Below are positions 1-5,849 of a stretch of DNA of 6,221 bases, in pieces. The notes beneath the pieces are model-generated. The model had not been told where the DNA came from. It ran no database searches and worked only from the letters and a program-made list of their open reading frames with translations. Within the stretch, counting starts at the first letter, position 1; each line of letters opens with the position of its first letter. The position numbers were made by a program, and so were the translations under genes. This stretch comes from UKL13-2 sp038236905 (GTDB lineage: Bacteria; Pseudomonadota; Gammaproteobacteria; Burkholderiales; Usitatibacteraceae), in contig JBBRZG010000191.1 of NCBI GenBank assembly GCA_038236905.1, positions 1 through 6,221 of the forward strand. Reading direction: 5' to 3'.

Positions 1-1
1 C

Positions 2-427
2 GCGCGTGGCGTTGCCTTTTTGCCGACCTTAACTGCGCCTGAAGCAATTGCCGAATATTTCCAGAAGTATGTGGCTGGCAAAACCCCGCCCAGTCGCGGC
101 ATGGAAGAGGCGACACGTGCCTTCAAACTGGCGCGCAAGGCCGGCGTTATCATCGGCTGCGGCAGCGATGTCGGCGTGTTTACCCATGGACAAAACTATC
201 GCGAGCTTGAATGGATGGTGCGTGTCGGTATGACGCCGACCGAGGCGCTGATGGCGGCAACTGCGGTGAACGCAAAAATATTGCGCAAGGCCAACGAGCT
301 GGGTCAAGTGAAACAGGGCTTGTTGGCGGACCTTATCGGGGTACAAGGTGACCCCAGCCGCAATATTGAAACGCTGCGAAACGTGGGCTTTGTGATGAAA
401 GATGGCGCGATTTACAAGCAACCTTAG
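2..427 (+). CDS. Amidohydrolase, imidazolonepropionase-like (C-terminal part, 5' end outside window)
   Basis: The frame is open from the left edge, so only the last 141 residues are present; a TTG at base 20 is internal, not the start. The piece matches the C-terminal half of metal-dependent amidohydrolases of the imidazolonepropionase-like / Xaa-Pro dipeptidase-like group, which hydrolyse amide or cyclic amide bonds in a metal-containing TIM barrel. Seen directly: the strand-8 metal/catalytic aspartate motif GCGSDVGVFTHG, then ELEWMVRVGMTPTEALMAAT (the usual helix after the barrel), then GQVKQGLLADLIGVQGDP, the return to the small beta-sandwich domain where members carry G-x-I-x-x-G-x-x-ADL-x-x-x-x-GDP, and a last strand FVMKDGAIYK. 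The end is normal, so the gene looks intact here. The substrate cannot be told from this fragment. Many relatives are secreted, but the N-terminus is missing. The next gene on the same strand starts 322 bases on, so co-transcription is doubtful. Confidence 0.9.
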   Translation, partial: ARGVAFLPTLTAPEAIAEYFQKYVAGKTPPSRGMEEATRAFKLARKAGVIIGCGSDVGVFTHGQNYRELEWMVRVGMTPTEALMAATAVNAKILRKANELGQVKQGLLADLIGVQGDPSRNIETLRNVGFVMKDGAIYKQP

Positions 428-490
428 CGCATTACTTTTTGGGCTTTAAAAGGCTGCTGGCTAAGACATAAGGGCGCATCCAGCGTGTAG

Positions 491-640
491 CAGGTACAAG
501 TTAGAAGCGCAATAGGGCTGGCCGCGGTGGGACCCTTTGAGACTGCCGGAGTGACAGCAAGCATAGATAATAACCTGAGTCTCCCATATACCCTTGTCAA
601 AACATCAACAGTCACTTTCGGCTTTTTCTTGGGTTTTTAG
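491..640 (+). pseudogene. Possible remnant of a beta-barrel protein C-terminus (very tentative)
   Basis: A frame open from just after a stop at 488-490 runs 49 codons to the TAG at 638-640 and has no ATG. Its end, SLPYTLVKTSTVTFGFFLGF, alternates polar and hydrophobic residues and finishes on phenylalanine, as the last strand of outer-membrane beta-barrels does. No start codon with a ribosome binding site is visible, so if it ever coded it is a fragment. It could equally be chance. A 49-codon open frame is not rare. Confidence 0.12.
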
Positions 641-685
641 AACTCGAATTGAAGGGCGGCGTATAGTTTTGCAAACGCACTCGAC

Positions 686-701
686 GGCAACTTCGGGTGC
701 C
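686..701 (+). terminator. Small hairpin with C(UUCG)G tetraloop, weak terminator candidate
   Basis: GGCA at 686-689 pairs with TGCC at 698-701; after one A-G mismatch a C-G pair closes a TTCG loop, a very stable tetraloop in RNA. The following bases are TGTTT, and a five-T run comes 11 bases later, so the U-tract is poor for an intrinsic terminator. It could end the amidohydrolase transcript or sit in the leader of the HAD gene. Confidence 0.3.
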
Positions 702-749
702 TGTTTCAGCGCTTTTTAGGACTGATTAACATAACTTGAACTGAACGTA

Positions 750-1046
750 ATGGAACAAATTATTTTTGTCGATGTAGATGACACCCTCGTGCGTTCGGTT
801 GGCGCTAAGAGAATTCCGATGCCCGCTACAATCGCGGGTGTTCGTCGCTTAAAAAGCGACGGTGCCACGTTGTATTTGTGGAGCTCTGGCGGTGCAGATT
901 ATTGTCAGAGAACGGCGGACGAGCTAGGTTTAGCGGATTGCTTTGTTGCGTTTCTGCCGAAGCCAACTGCTTATTTGGATGACCAGGCTGTTGCCGGATG
1001 GAGGTTCTGCAAGCATGTTTATCCGGGGCAAGTGGATTCAACTTGA
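750..1046 (+). CDS. Minimal HAD-superfamily hydrolase, 98 aa
   Basis: A small complete HAD-fold protein with no cap domain. All four HAD motifs can be placed. Motif I is FVDVDDTLV, with nucleophile Asp8 and acid/base Asp10. Motif II is the serine in LYLWSSGG (Ser45 or Ser46). Motif III is Lys71 in FLPKP. Motif IV is Asp77-Asp78 in YLDDQ, for magnesium. HAD proteins with this set are usually phosphohydrolases working through an aspartyl-phosphate. The substrate is unknown, and capless members often act on large or protein-linked phosphates (family knowledge, not seen here). The length is near that of small single-domain HAD proteins, and motif IV lies within 21 residues of the end, so the catalytic core is complete. 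The ATG at 750 lies eight residues before the motif I aspartate, as expected, but no good ribosome binding site precedes it (AGGA at 718-721 is too far). The gene stands alone and converges with the acylase. Confidence 0.85.
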   Translation: MEQIIFVDVDDTLVRSVGAKRIPMPATIAGVRRLKSDGATLYLWSSGGADYCQRTADELGLADCFVAFLPKPTAYLDDQAVAGWRFCKHVYPGQVDST

Positions 1047-1144
1047 GCCTGACCGCACTGTGGCGAGTGACGTCTATAGCATCCCTCTCAAACTGGTCTC
1101 GCCAACGTATTAGCGCTATTCACCTTCCGCCCGGTAGCCGAATG
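1047..1144. other. Convergent intergenic region with inverted repeats
   Basis: This 98-base gap separates the 3' ends of the HAD gene and the acylase gene. TGGCGAG at 1061-1067 is matched by its reverse complement at 1098-1104, and the eight-base TGGCGAGT (1061-1068) is matched at 1147-1154 inside the end of the acylase gene. The arms could pair alternatively. There is no T-run, so no standard intrinsic terminator is apparent for either gene. Confidence 0.4.
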
Positions 1145-1148
1145 CTAC
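1134..1148 (-). terminator. Five-bp hairpin across the acylase stop codon (weak)
   Basis: GTAGC (1134-1138) and GCTAC (1144-1148) form a perfect five-base stem with a five-base loop, overlapping the acylase TAG stop. No U-tract follows on either strand, so termination here is only a possibility. Confidence 0.2.
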
Positions 1149-3442
1149 TCGCCAGGATGATATTTGCGCTCCAGATTGTTCTCGACATCCTCGCGATAAA
1201 ACAACACGTCTTTGAATTCACCTCGGCTGTACATCGCGCTTTGGTCGTTGAAGTGTGGAGACGCCGGGTTGCCGCTTTGTCCGCCAACTAAAATGCTTTT
1301 TGCCTTGATGCTCGGGCCGAATTCGACCGCCGCGACGAAGCTGTTGCCGACTTCACCGTAAATGCGTTTGGTGCCGCGCGCGGCACCCATTCCGAACGAG
1401 GCGAGCGAGCCATAGTTGCCGGAAGCATATGCAATCGGCAGGCTTGGTTTGCTGTCATCGAAAGGCTGCAAGATATCGCCGGTCAATCGCTGGAAGCGGT
1501 TGATCTCGCCCCAGGGCGTTTTCCAGCTGCCGAAATCTTTTTCGAGTTTGGTCATTGCACCGGTCAAGCCATCCAGCACCGCCTTGTCGGTGGCGCGTTG
1601 GGTAATGAAATCTGCCATGCCCAGGCCGGCGCTACGCGCTTCCGCAATGCCGCGTTCACGCATGTCCTGATACCAATAAATCGCGAGCGAAGTTGGCACC
1701 GATTGCAGGCTGTAGCGCATATCCCACGCGCGCAACGCTTCGACGGGTTCGCGCAGCGCAGCCTTTAGCGCCGCGTCCTTGCTGTTGTCGTAGGCCTGCA
1801 GCAAGCGCGGCAGCAGCGGTTCAAAAATGGTGAGTTGCGTGTCGTAAGCGGCTGCGATCAGGCTGTCAAGCGTGAAGCCCGTTTTGCCCTGCAGCATCCG
1901 CACCGCATGAATACCGCGCGGATTCTCCACAGCATTCCACATATAACGTGGAAATTTTTCCGGGCGGGGGCTGGCATTGCCTGCGGCGGAAAACGGCCAG
2001 TTGTTGGTGTTCTGGATCCAGCCGGTCGCGGGGTTCAAAAATTGAATGATGTCTTTCACCTGATGCAGACCCTTCCAATCTGTGGCGGGATTGCTACCAT
2101 CAACCGGCTTGGTGAAATCAAAACTCGAATCGCGGATCGGAATGAAATCACCGTGCCAATAGGCGATATTGCCGTCGCCATCCGCATACACCGTGTTATT
2201 CGAGGAGTTGGTGCGCAAGTCCATTACTTTGCTAAAACCGCTGTAGTTGCGTGCTTTGATGCGCATATACGATTGGGTGAGCGCCTTGATTGGCTCCTGC
2301 ATCAATTTCACCGCGACCCACTTATCGCCTTCCTGACGAACGATCGGGCCGTGATGGCTGTGATAGACCGTGAATTTCTTGTTCGCCATGCCATCTGCAG
2401 TTTTGTAGGCTAGGGTTAGCGTGGTCGCCTTTAGCGGTCGCGACGCCTTGCCGTATTGGTAGCTAAGCTTGGCCGCGCCGCGTTTGTTGTCAACTTTGCC
2501 GACAGTTTTGCCGACAATGGTTTCGGCGAATTCATCGATGGCATCACCGCCGCCGGAGGTATGCATCCAGCCGAGGCGATCATTGAAGCCTTGGTATATA
2601 AAAAACTGTCCCCACGTCACCGCACCATAGGCGTTGAGGCCTTCTTCGCTGACGACCTGCATTTCGCCTCGAAAATAAAACGAGGTGTGCGGGTTGATCA
2701 GCAACAGCGAATGGCCGGACGCGGTGTTGGCCGGGGCAATCGCAAACCCGTTTGATCCGCGTGGCTCTAGTTCCAGCTCAATTTTCGATTTGATTCTTGT
2801 GGCGACCATGTCAACTGAATCGTCATCGTCATCTACCGCAGGCGTTGCAGGTGCCTTCGCGCCACCATAGAACGTTTCCAGCGCGCCCAGATTTATGCTC
2901 TCGATGTCGCCGCCGATGCTGCCTTCGGTGAAGCTGAGCGCCATCCACGGCTCAAACCGCGTGAGAAGTTTCGGTTTCGTATCGGCATGCGTGTAGAGAT
3001 AATAGTTCAGGCCAGCCGCAAATGAATCCATCAGCTTTTTCAGCCACGGTGGGCTGGCGCGATATTGCGCTTTTAAATCTGCCTCGTTGATGAACAGCCT
3101 CATGCGCAGGTCGCTGTACAGCGCCTTTTCGCCTTCGGCTTCCGCCAGCCGCCCGAGCGCGTTCAGGTAATTAACTTCAACACGATTGAAATCGTCTTCG
3201 GCCTGCGCGTAAAGCATGCCGAAGATCGCATCCGCATCGGTCTTGGCATAAATATGCGGCACGCCCCATTTGTCGCGCAGAATGCTGACGCGTTGCGCCT
3301 GTGCCTGCCAGCGAGCGACTTCGGCGGCACCCGCATTGCGGGCGGTGGTGTGTTTCGCGTCCGCCGCTGCTGCCGGGTTGCCGGCGAAAAACACGAGCAC
3401 AAACACGGCGCTAGCCGAAAAGTAACGCGCGAATACAGACAT
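1145..3442 (-). CDS. Penicillin acylase / AHL acylase family Ntn hydrolase, periplasmic
   Basis: A 765-residue precursor of an N-terminal-nucleophile amidase that cleaves N-acyl amide bonds. The start is the ATG at 3442: it follows AGGAG by six bases and begins a clean signal peptide (Arg6, hydrophobic 12-21, cleavage near Ala27). An upstream TTG at 3472 would only prepend ten residues. The alpha chain shows RVSILRDKWGVPHIYAKT (51-68) and the AQAEDDF and ALGRLAEAEG segments typical of the family. A linker with five consecutive Asp (204-208) precedes the autoproteolysis site RG|SNGFAIAP; Ser230 becomes beta-Ser1, the nucleophile. Beta-position 23 is His252 in INPH, as in AHL and cephalosporin acylases, not Gln as in penicillin G acylase. 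HHGPIV (363-368), Asn416 (matching the oxyanion-hole Asn) and Arg437 (22nd residue counted from that Asn) are also in place. The beta chain would be about 536 residues. No frameshift or missing catalytic residue is seen. Likely substrates are acyl-homoserine lactones, lipopeptides or other N-acyl compounds; sequence alone cannot choose. It has its own likely promoter downstream of the PilZ gene. Confidence 0.95.
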   Translation of the reverse strand: MSVFARYFSASAVFVLVFFAGNPAAAADAKHTTARNAGAAEVARWQAQAQRVSILRDKWGVPHIYAKTDADAIFGMLYAQAEDDFNRVEVNYLNALGRLAEAEGEKALYSDLRMRLFINEADLKAQYRASPPWLKKLMDSFAAGLNYYLYTHADTKPKLLTRFEPWMALSFTEGSIGGDIESINLGALETFYGGAKAPATPAVDDDDDSVDMVATRIKSKIELELEPRGSNGFAIAPANTASGHSLLLINPHTSFYFRGEMQVVSEEGLNAYGAVTWGQFFIYQGFNDRLGWMHTSGGGDAIDEFAETIVGKTVGKVDNKRGAAKLSYQYGKASRPLKATTLTLAYKTADGMANKKFTVYHSHHGPIVRQEGDKWVAVKLMQEPIKALTQSYMRIKARNYSGFSKVMDLRTNSSNNTVYADGDGNIAYWHGDFIPIRDSSFDFTKPVDGSNPATDWKGLHQVKDIIQFLNPATGWIQNTNNWPFSAAGNASPRPEKFPRYMWNAVENPRGIHAVRMLQGKTGFTLDSLIAAAYDTQLTIFEPLLPRLLQAYDNSKDAALKAALREPVEALRAWDMRYSLQSVPTSLAIYWYQDMRERGIAEARSAGLGMADFITQRATDKAVLDGLTGAMTKLEKDFGSWKTPWGEINRFQRLTGDILQPFDDSKPSLPIAYASGNYGSLASFGMGAARGTKRIYGEVGNSFVAAVEFGPSIKAKSILVGGQSGNPASPHFNDQSAMYSRGEFKDVLFYREDVENNLERKYHPGE

Positions 3443-3448
3443 GAATGG

Positions 3449-3453
3449 CTCCT
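3449..3453 (-). promoter_or_regulatory. Ribosome binding site of the acylase gene
   Basis: On the minus strand AGGAG lies six bases before the ATG at 3442. This decides that start over the TTG at 3472. Confidence 0.8.
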
Positions 3454-3463
3454 GTAATAAGGA

Positions 3464-3481
3464 TGTGCCCAACGTGGCACA
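3464..3481. promoter_or_regulatory. Perfect 6-bp inverted repeat at the acylase transcription start region
   Basis: TGTGCC and GGCACA flank a six-base centre (3464-3469 and 3476-3481). It lies just downstream of the proposed -10 box and 22 bases ahead of the acylase ATG, so it would cover the expected transcription start. It could be an operator for a dimeric regulator or a hairpin at the 5' end of the mRNA. The regulator is unknown. Confidence 0.35.
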
Positions 3482-3484
3482 GGC

Positions 3485-3514
3485 ATTCTAGCCGTCGCTT
3501 CGCATTCTCAGCAA
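3485..3514 (-). promoter_or_regulatory. Candidate sigma70 promoter for the acylase
   Basis: On the minus strand TTGCTG (3514-3509) is followed after 18 bases by TAGAAT (3490-3485), a five-of-six match to the -10 consensus; the -35 is weak (TTG only). The start would fall near 3478, giving a leader of about 35 bases. Confidence 0.4.
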
Positions 3515-3579
3515 GACAGTTGCGCGCGCGGACCGAAAACGCAAAGGGCAGGGCGGCGCGGTATTTTGGCTATGGACGC

Positions 3580-3598
3580 CGGTGCTCAGGCCTCACCG
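3580..3598 (-). terminator. Weak hairpin just after the PilZ gene
   Basis: CGGTG and CACCG (3580-3584 and 3594-3598) make a five-bp GC-rich stem with a nine-base loop, four bases beyond the PilZ stop codon. No U-tract follows, so it would stop transcription poorly; read-through into the acylase is possible. Confidence 0.2.
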
Positions 3599-3602
3599 CG
3601 AA

Positions 3603-4514
3603 TCAGATTTCCTGCACCATCTTGCGATAAATGAACAGCTCCAGCAAACGCTCCAATACCGCGGGCACATTTAAAAATTCGACGCCAATGCGATTTGCGC
3701 TGCCTTCGGCGCTGGTGTTTGGCAGCACATTGCAAACTTGCGCCTCGAGCTCGAACAAGGTCGGCTTTTCATCAATCGGCAGGCGAAATGCCAGCACCAG
3801 CGTCGAGCCAACCTCAACCGTGAGTTGCGCCGATTGAATCATCGCGCCTTTGATGCTCATGTCGCGGATGATGCAAGTAATCGACTTGCCGCCTTCAGTG
3901 GGCGTCGCCGTCGCAACCAACGCGGTGGCAATACGTTCCGACTTTCGGAGCAAATTGACACGCACCGAGGTCGGATACGCGAGGTGAAGATACGGATACG
4001 GCACCAGGCTGGAGCGAATGACGCTGGTATCGAACAGATACGCGGATTTGCCTGAAAACGCTTGGCACTGGTAACTGGTGCCGTCCTTCACGAACGAGAG
4101 CTGACCAAAATTGCTTGGATGGCTGACGATGATGCTTTGCTTTTCGAGGTAGCCAATTAGCTTTACGCTGATCTTATCGGCCTGCGCCATGTTAGCGCGC
4201 TGTAGCTGAATGGTGGTCCCAACTTGCAGACGCGCGCTGCGAAAATCAGACTTGCTGCGCGCTTCAGCCTCGCGCGCATCCGGCGCGGAATCACGATCCG
4301 GGAGAACGATCTTAGGCGGCGGGATCGCATCCACCATTTGCGCATCATCGATCGCCCGAAACAGACCGGCCTCAATCAGGCGCTCCATCTGGCCCGGCGT
4401 TTCCACCACAAAACCCTCGCGCAACAGCAATTTGCGGTCACGATCGTACACCGACCACCGCAGCGGGTGACCGATCAGGACATCGTTTTTGCGGACAGGC
4501 GCGAGTTTTGACAT
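3603..4514 (-). CDS. YcgR-like PilZ-domain c-di-GMP receptor protein
   Basis: A 303-residue cytoplasmic protein with no signal peptide or membrane segment. Three parts are visible. Residues 10-53 (VYDRDRKLLLREGFVVETP... LIEAGLFR) resemble the short N-terminal module that precedes HD-GYP or PilZ domains in some c-di-GMP proteins. After a charged linker (about 65-92), residues 95-180 match the beta-rich YcgR N-terminal (flagellar brake type) domain. Residues 183-300 are the PilZ domain. It keeps both ligand motifs: RxxxR (Arg190, Arg194) and D/NxSxxG (Asp218-Met-Ser220-Ile-Lys-Gly223), with RIGVEF (275-280) as the conserved late strand. It should therefore bind c-di-GMP; in YcgR this slows flagella, but the output here is unknown. 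The start is taken as the ATG at 4514. A TTG at 4559 would add 15 residues, and neither has a strong ribosome binding site. The gene precedes the acylase on the same strand with a 160-base gap. Confidence 0.9.
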   Translation of the reverse strand: MSKLAPVRKNDVLIGHPLRWSVYDRDRKLLLREGFVVETPGQMERLIEAGLFRAIDDAQMVDAIPPPKIVLPDRDSAPDAREAEARSKSDFRSARLQVGTTIQLQRANMAQADKISVKLIGYLEKQSIIVSHPSNFGQLSFVKDGTSYQCQAFSGKSAYLFDTSVIRSSLVPYPYLHLAYPTSVRVNLLRKSERIATALVATATPTEGGKSITCIIRDMSIKGAMIQSAQLTVEVGSTLVLAFRLPIDEKPTLFELEAQVCNVLPNTSAEGSANRIGVEFLNVPAVLERLLELFIYRKMVQEI

Positions 4515-4592
4515 TGACGTGATAAGTGAGACGCAAAGCGGAACATACCGCGCATACAAGCCTTTATCGACAGTCTTGTGCGGAACTAAAGC

Positions 4593-4637
4593 CGACCGTG
4601 CGACGCTGGCCCTTGATGTTGGTCAACTCCACGGTCG
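4593..4637. repeat. 8-bp inverted repeat with nested inner repeat
   Basis: CGACCGTG (4593-4600) is the exact reverse complement of CACGGTCG (4630-4637). Inside lies a second small inverted repeat, TTGA (4613-4616) with TCAA (4623-4626). It sits about 80-120 bases upstream of the PilZ start and might be an operator or a relic of a repeat element; its function is unknown. Confidence 0.35.
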
Positions 4638-4702
4638 ACGGTCTGCGGGGCCATACTGCCCAATGGATGAGGCGAGCAATGAGGTTGAACGCGTGTCAAT
4701 CC

Positions 4703-4784
4703 GTCGTTCCCACGCCGTCGGGAACCCAGTGTCGCTCATCGAAAAGCCATTGGATTCACGCCAACGCGCGGAAAACGGGGTGAC
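4703..4784. repeat. Degenerate inverted element resembling dispersed GGGAA-TTCCC repeats
   Basis: The left arm begins GTCGTTCCC and continues to GGGAACCCAGTG; the right arm has CATTGGATTC and ends GGGGTGAC. GTTCCC (4706-4711) pairs perfectly with GGGAAC (4720-4725). Alternatively 4722-4731 pairs with 4748-4757, with one wobble and one mismatch. The pattern is like the common proteobacterial intergenic repeats with a CGTCATTCCCGCG... start and a mirrored CTGGATTCCCGC... half, here partly decayed. It codes for nothing. The copy number cannot be judged from one window. Confidence 0.6.
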
Positions 4785-4998
4785 TGGGGGTTGTTTCCGG
4801 GTTTGCGTGGTGAGAAGGTTTTACAAGTTCCGCCAACCAGACTCCCCGCCCAGCGTGGCGTTCAGCACTAAAATGCTTCAAACACCGCGCTAGTCATTGC
4901 TTCTTATTTTCTTCAGCGACGTTCGAGTCGAGGCTTCACCGCGAAAATTAAGTACTGAAATGAAGGTGCTCACGCATAATAGCGAGAGTCTTTTTTCG

Positions 4999-5026
4999 TT
5001 GAGAATATTGCCGCAATCCTAATTAT
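4999..5026 (+). promoter_or_regulatory. Candidate promoter for the membrane protein-radA pair
   Basis: TTGAGA (4999-5004) is followed after 16 bases by AATTAT (5021-5026), or after 15 by TAATTA. The spacer contains the small palindrome ATTGCCGCAAT (5007-5017). The leader would be about 90 bases. Matches are moderate. Confidence 0.25.
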
Positions 5027-5120
5027 CCGGAAGGCAAGGACTAACGAAAATATCATCGCGAATACATCTAAAAACGGCCAACACCAACACCGTTCAACAG
5101 TGCACCAAATATGAGGCCGC

Positions 5121-5804
5121 ATGAGCCAGCCTGAATCGCGAATCGAAAAATACCGCGAGAGCCTGAAACACTCGTTGAATGCGCGGTTTGTTTTGCGTGG
5201 TCATGTGACGCTGATTATCTTTGCGACCTCGCTGGTGACCTGGCTGGTGGATTTTATCTTGCTCAAACTCGGCATGATTTCAATGCTCGCGCGATATCCG
5301 TTGGCAATCTTGGCCGGCTACGGCGCGTTTTTGCTGTGTGTGAAAATGTGGCTGAATTATTCTGGTATTCAGGAATATTTGAACCAGCGCGATGCCGAGG
5401 CATTGGTGAATGCCCGCCGCGATAATCCGTCAAATAGTGGTTCTTGGGATGTGTCTGGATTAGATCTCATCCCGTCAGGCGACGGAGAAGGCTGTCTGGT
5501 GGTCATCGCCGTTGCCGTCATTGGCTTTATATTATTTTGGGGACTAGGCGCGTTTGCAACACAGCTTTTTGCTGATGTCGTGCTCGAAGTGATTCTCGCT
5601 GCTGGGCTCCTCAAGGGTTTAAGAAAAGCCGAATCATCCGGCTGGTTGACGGGCGCATGGGGCAGTACAAAATATTGGCTGCTGCTCATGATCATCGTTG
5701 CAATCGGCTTCGGCGCGTGGGCACATAACCACTATCCCAACGCGCACACGGCTCTACAGGTTTATCAAGAGCACTACGCCAAACCAAACCGGACTCCGGA
5801 ATAA
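5121..5804 (+). CDS. Uncharacterised multi-pass inner-membrane protein upstream of radA, 227 aa
   Basis: I do not recognise a named family. The protein starts at an ATG preceded by GAGG four bases upstream. A charged N-terminus (1-28, rich in Arg, Lys and Glu) is followed by hydrophobic segments at about 29-52 and 57-78, then a hydrophilic loop of some 45 residues (79-124) ending in PSGDGEGC. Further segments lie at 125-150, 151-167 (short, possibly amphipathic) and 185-201, with a polar tail containing several His and Tyr. Four or five membrane passes are likely. The Arg/Lys-rich N-terminus suggests that end is cytoplasmic. No catalytic motif, metal site or transporter signature is evident. 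The gene ends 45 bases before radA on the same strand, with no terminator between, so the two are probably co-transcribed. The link may be positional only. The reading frame looks intact. Confidence 0.8.
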   Translation: MSQPESRIEKYRESLKHSLNARFVLRGHVTLIIFATSLVTWLVDFILLKLGMISMLARYPLAILAGYGAFLLCVKMWLNYSGIQEYLNQRDAEALVNARRDNPSNSGSWDVSGLDLIPSGDGEGCLVVIAVAVIGFILFWGLGAFATQLFADVVLEVILAAGLLKGLRKAESSGWLTGAWGSTKYWLLLMIIVAIGFGAWAHNHYPNAHTALQVYQEHYAKPNRTPE

Positions 5805-5849
5805 GTCCCACAAGCAACACCCCAGAAATATTGGAACTAAAGCGAAAAA

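Larger units (their letters stand above)
428..749. other. Non-coding gap between amidohydrolase and HAD gene
   Basis: This 322-base stretch has no convincing gene. A minus-strand frame (424-615) has no recognisable domain and no ribosome binding site. The only structures I see are a short hairpin at 686-701 and a run of five T at 713-717. No clear sigma70 promoter for the HAD gene was found; TAACAT at 728-733 is the nearest -10-like string, with no good -35 in front. Confidence 0.6.
4515..5120. other. Long non-coding region between PilZ and membrane-protein genes
   Basis: About 600 bases lie between divergent genes. Plus-strand frames at 4489-4893 and 4526-4783 have no recognisable domain or ribosome binding site and run through the repeat element, so I treat them as chance. 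The left half is GC-rich with two inverted-repeat structures. The right part (about 4890-5100) is more AT-rich and should hold the promoter for the rightward genes. The PilZ promoter must also lie here, near 4515-4620, but I see no good match. Confidence 0.6.

Noticed and set aside
424..615. 63-residue minus-strand open frame
   Set aside because: No domain, no ribosome binding site and no conserved pattern; it overlaps the end of the amidohydrolase gene.
686..760. Integron attC site in front of the small HAD gene
   Set aside because: The isolated small gene prompted the idea, but no RYYYAAC/GTTRRRY core sites or attC-like arms were found.
998..1291. 97-residue plus-strand frame overlapping the HAD and acylase 3' ends
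   Set aside because: It lies out of frame over two well-supported genes and has no recognisable domain.
1835..2413. 192-residue plus-strand frame opposite the acylase
   Set aside because: An antisense shadow of a strongly supported gene; its length follows from the acylase codon pattern.
3443..3472. Upstream TTG start for the acylase
   Set aside because: It would put ten residues before the signal peptide and ignore the AGGAG site that fits the ATG at 3442.
4515..4559. Upstream TTG start for the PilZ protein
   Set aside because: The extra 15 residues add no domain and there is no ribosome binding site at proper distance; an ATG is available at 4514.
4489..4893. 134-residue plus-strand frame in the intergenic region
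   Set aside because: It begins inside the PilZ gene on the other strand, crosses the inverted repeat element and shows no domain.
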